Source of the DNA: DATGMB01 sp035293845
Lineage (GTDB): Bacteria; Acidobacteriota; Terriglobia; Bryobacterales; Bryobacteraceae
Length of the DNA: 15,141 nucleotides
Assembly: GCA_035293845.1 (NCBI GenBank)
Contig: DATGMB010000332.1
Coordinates: 1-15,141 of the forward strand
Direction: 5' to 3'
Of the stretch, positions 12,926 to 15,141 are shown piece by piece. The notes beneath the pieces are model-generated. The model searched no databases, had not been told where the DNA came from, and saw only the letters and a list, made by a program, of their open reading frames with translations. Made by a program: the position numbers and the translations under genes. Within the stretch, counting starts at the first letter, position 1. Every line of letters starts with the position of its first letter.

Positions 12926-14371
12926 TTGCCGGCAAGGTGGTGGATTGGCGCGGTCGCACTCCTGAGCGCGAGGGCTCAGGCGCCGGCCGGCGGCTGCGAT
13001 TTCGAAGCCGCGCTGCGCCACCACAGAGCGGGCGAATTCCAGGAGGCCGCCGCGGGATACCAGGCCTGCGTCGCGAGCGATCCCGGACGGGTGGATGCCC
13101 GGTCCAACCTGGGCGCGGTGCTGGCGGCGATGGGGCGGTACGAGGAGGCGATCGCGCAGTATCAGGCCGCCCTGGCGGCGGCGCCGGCGGAGATCGCGCC
13201 GAACCTGCGGTTCAACCTCGGGCTGGCGTATTACAAATCGTTTCGAATCCGCGCGGCGGCGGACGAATTCGAGGCGCTGTCCCGGATGCAGCCCCGCAAC
13301 CTGAACCTGGCGCTGCTGCTCGCCGATTGCCGTCTGCGGCTCGGGGAATTCGACCAGGCGATTGCTGCCGCGGCGCCGCTCGATGCGGAGCATGCGGGCG
13401 AGCCGGCGCTCGATTACGTCCTCGGCATGGCGCTGATCCGGGCCGGGCGCATCCAGGAGGGGCAGGTGCGGGTGAACCGCATTCTGGGCCGGGGCGAAAC
13501 GGCGGAGGGGCATTTCCTGCTCGGGTCGGCCGCGTTCGCGAGCGGCGACTATCCCGGTGCCGTCAAGGAGTTGGAGCGGGCGGCGGAACTGAATCCGGAT
13601 GTGCCGTCGCTCCAGTCGTATCTCGGGCAGGCGCTGCTGTTCACGGGCGACGCGGAGGGCGCGGCCCAGGCGTTCCGCAAGGAGCTGGCCGCCGATCCGA
13701 ACGATTTCGACGCCAATTTCCAGCTCGCGCAGATCCTGGCGCGGCGAGGCGCGGCCGAGGAGGCGCGGAAGCTTCTGGCGCGCGCTGTAGAGGTGCGGCC
13801 GGGATCGGAGGAAGCACGGGCGGCGCTGGCCGCCGGCTTCCACTTCGATGCGCCGCCCTCGAAGGACCCGGGCGTGGCGGCCGGAGCGAAGGCGCCGGCG
13901 ATCGGGGCGCTTCATTTCGAAGGGTTGCCGCGGCCGGTCGCGCTGGTGTTCGGCAGCTATACCTGCCCCAAACTCCGGAGCTCGGCGGCGGATTTGAAGC
14001 GGCTGGCGGAGCGCTACGGCGGCCGCGTGGATTTCCGGCTGGTTTACATCCGCGAAGCGCACGCCGGGGGCGGCCAAAACCAGTGGCAGAGCACCATCAA
14101 CCAGCGCGAGGGCATCGATCTCGCGCCGGCGCGCACGGCGGCCGAGAAGAAGGAGCACGCGGCGCTCTGCCTGCGCAAGCTGGAGCTTCCCTTCGCGCTC
14201 ACGGTGGATGGCATGGACGCCGCCGCCGAGCGCGCTTACGCGGCCTGGCCGAGCCGCCTCTACCTGGTCGGCCGCGATGGCAAAGTGGCGTACGAAACGC
14301 GGCTGGGGGAGCTGGATTTCCGCGCGGAGGATGTCGACCGGGCGATTCGTGCGATGCTGGACAAAAGGTAG
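12926..14371 (+). CDS. Secreted TPR protein with C-terminal deiodinase-like thioredoxin-fold domain
   Basis: A 481-residue protein. Residues 1-18 look like a Sec signal (MPARWWIGAVALLSARA, cut near Q18). Residues 24-300 carry about seven TPR-type helical pairs (for example NLGAVLAAMGRYEEAIAQY, 61-79). Residues 320-478 resemble iodothyronine-deiodinase/peroxiredoxin-like thioredoxin folds: GSYTC with Cys347 where vertebrate enzymes have selenocysteine, FRLVYIREAH (370-379) matching the LLVYIxEAH element, VDGMDAAAERAY (427-438), PSRLYLVGRDGKVAYE (442-457). TPRs suggest a protein-protein scaffold; the redox domain suggests thiol chemistry in the periplasm, with no implication of iodine metabolism. 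The start is TTG with GAAGGA 9 nt upstream; the in-frame ATG at 12872 is closed by a stop. The second TPR gene follows after 3 bp. Confidence 0.85.
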   Translation: MPARWWIGAVALLSARAQAPAGGCDFEAALRHHRAGEFQEAAAGYQACVASDPGRVDARSNLGAVLAAMGRYEEAIAQYQAALAAAPAEIAPNLRFNLGLAYYKSFRIRAAADEFEALSRMQPRNLNLALLLADCRLRLGEFDQAIAAAAPLDAEHAGEPALDYVLGMALIRAGRIQEGQVRVNRILGRGETAEGHFLLGSAAFASGDYPGAVKELERAAELNPDVPSLQSYLGQALLFTGDAEGAAQAFRKELAADPNDFDANFQLAQILARRGAAEEARKLLARAVEVRPGSEEARAALAAGFHFDAPPSKDPGVAAGAKAPAIGALHFEGLPRPVALVFGSYTCPKLRSSAADLKRLAERYGGRVDFRLVYIREAHAGGGQNQWQSTINQREGIDLAPARTAAEKKEHAALCLRKLELPFALTVDGMDAAAERAYAAWPSRLYLVGRDGKVAYETRLGELDFRAEDVDRAIRAMLDKR

Positions 14372-14374
14372 TCG

Positions 14375-15141
14375 ATGACCAGGGGGTTTACAGTTCTGCT
14401 CGCCGCCATCGCCTGGGCCCAGCAGCCTCCGCCGGCCGCGGAGCAGTTGCTACGCCATGCCATCGAGCTGCACCAGTCAGGCAACGTGGCGGCGGCGATT
14501 CCGGAATACCGCGCGTATCTGAAGCAGGCGCCCGGCAACCCCATCGCGCGTTCGAATCTGGGCGCGGCGCTGGCCCATGAGGGGATGTACGAGGAGGCCA
14601 TCGCCGAATACAGCCAGGTGCTCGCGCTGCAGCCGGAAAATTTGCCGGTGCGGCTGAACCTGGCGCTGGCGTATTACAAGGCCGCGAAGATCGCGCGGGC
14701 TGCCGCCGAGGCCGGGCGCGTGGCCGCGAAGCAGCCGGCGAACCGGCAGGCGGTGCTGCTGCTGGCCGATTGCGACCTGCGGCTCGGCGAGAACCGGAAG
14801 GTCATCGATCTGCTCGATCCGCTGGAGCGCCAGTCGCCGGACGACCGCGCGGTAAATTACCTGCTCGGGACGGCGCTGATCCGCGATCATCAGCCGGCGC
14901 GCGGCCAGGTGCTGGTGGACCGCATCCTGCGGGACGGCGATTCGGCGGAAGCCCGGCTGCTGATGGGCGCGACCAAGCTCAGCGTGCAGGATTTCGCGGG
15001 CGCGCTGGCGGACTTCAAACGCGCGGTGGAGCTGAATCCCGCGCTGCCCGACCTGTACTCCTATTACGGCATGGCATTGGCGGCAACCGGCGACACCCCG
15101 GGCGCGGCGGTCGCGTTCCGCAAGGAATTGCAGTCGAACCC
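14375..15141 (+). CDS. Secreted TPR-repeat protein, paralogue of the preceding gene, cut by window end
   Basis: 255 codons are visible from ATG 14375 and the frame is open at the window end. A short signal (MTRGFTVLLAAIAWA, cut before QQPPP) is followed by TPR units that align along their whole visible length with residues 25-260 of the upstream protein: shared stretches include RSNLGA.LA, YEEAIA.Y, LAYYK, LLLADC.LRLGE, LLGTALIR/VLGMALIR, GQV.V.RIL and AFRKEL. The pair therefore arose by tandem duplication and then diverged. Whether this copy also ends in a deiodinase-like domain is not visible. AAGG lies 6 nt before the ATG and only 3 bp separate it from the previous stop, so the two are probably co-translated. 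Confidence 0.88.
   Translation, partial: MTRGFTVLLAAIAWAQQPPPAAEQLLRHAIELHQSGNVAAAIPEYRAYLKQAPGNPIARSNLGAALAHEGMYEEAIAEYSQVLALQPENLPVRLNLALAYYKAAKIARAAAEAGRVAAKQPANRQAVLLLADCDLRLGENRKVIDLLDPLERQSPDDRAVNYLLGTALIRDHQPARGQVLVDRILRDGDSAEARLLMGATKLSVQDFAGALADFKRAVELNPALPDLYSYYGMALAATGDTPGAAVAFRKELQSN

Noticed and set aside
12845..14158. 437-codon minus-strand frame opposite the first TPR gene
   Set aside because: Arg/Leu-rich shadow translation with no domain and no ribosome-binding site.
12892..14580. 562-codon plus-strand frame overlapping both TPR genes
   Set aside because: Gly/Arg/Ala-rich translation without motifs; the TPR frame has recognisable repeats, a thioredoxin-fold domain and a signal peptide.

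Overview
The window is a high-GC stretch that looks like Acidobacteriota, most probably a Solibacter/Bryobacter-type soil bacterium. The clues are an Oar-like TonB-dependent receptor with an N-terminal carboxypeptidase-regulatory-like domain, several catabolic-type enzymes carrying Tat or Sec signals, and a characteristic N-terminal KEY..A / RVEA.RLR domain on a regulator. The taxonomic call is inference from gene style. No rRNA, tRNA, CRISPR array or insertion sequence was seen.

Layout. Positions 1-1124 (minus) hold a secreted amidohydrolase cut by the window start. Positions 1159-2070 (minus) hold an internally duplicated DoxX-like membrane protein, probably in the same operon. A short divergent promoter region separates these from an exported Gfo/Idh/MocA oxidoreductase (2159-3472, plus). 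A convergent gap with two related hairpins follows. Next is a minus-strand module, in transcription order: a membrane protein with a DNA-binding-like N-terminus and two malectin-like domains (8795-7023), an enolase-superfamily enzyme (6950-5535), an RraA-like protein (5522-4554) and a sugar-phosphate isomerase/epimerase-like protein (4521-3667). Upstream lies a 260-bp regulatory region and then a 1165-residue TonB-dependent receptor (12555-9058, minus) with a textbook terminator. A 370-bp divergent region separates the receptor from two tandem plus-strand TPR genes. The first ends in a deiodinase-like thioredoxin-fold domain; the second runs off the window end.

How it may work together (inference). 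The receptor would import a carbohydrate-derived compound. The isomerase, RraA-like protein, enolase-superfamily enzyme and Gfo/Idh enzyme are all of sugar or sugar-acid type and all appear to be exported, suggesting periplasmic processing. The malectin protein is the most striking gene: it is built like a one-component transmembrane regulator (cytoplasmic winged-helix-like domain, Pro/Ala linker, one membrane helix, two sugar-binding-type domains outside). A repeated GTTAAC element occurs upstream of this gene and in the divergent region between the receptor and the TPR genes. In both places there is a pair spaced exactly 13 bp apart, so a shared regulator is plausible. Several genes have a -10-like hexamer so close to the start codon that leaderless transcripts are likely.
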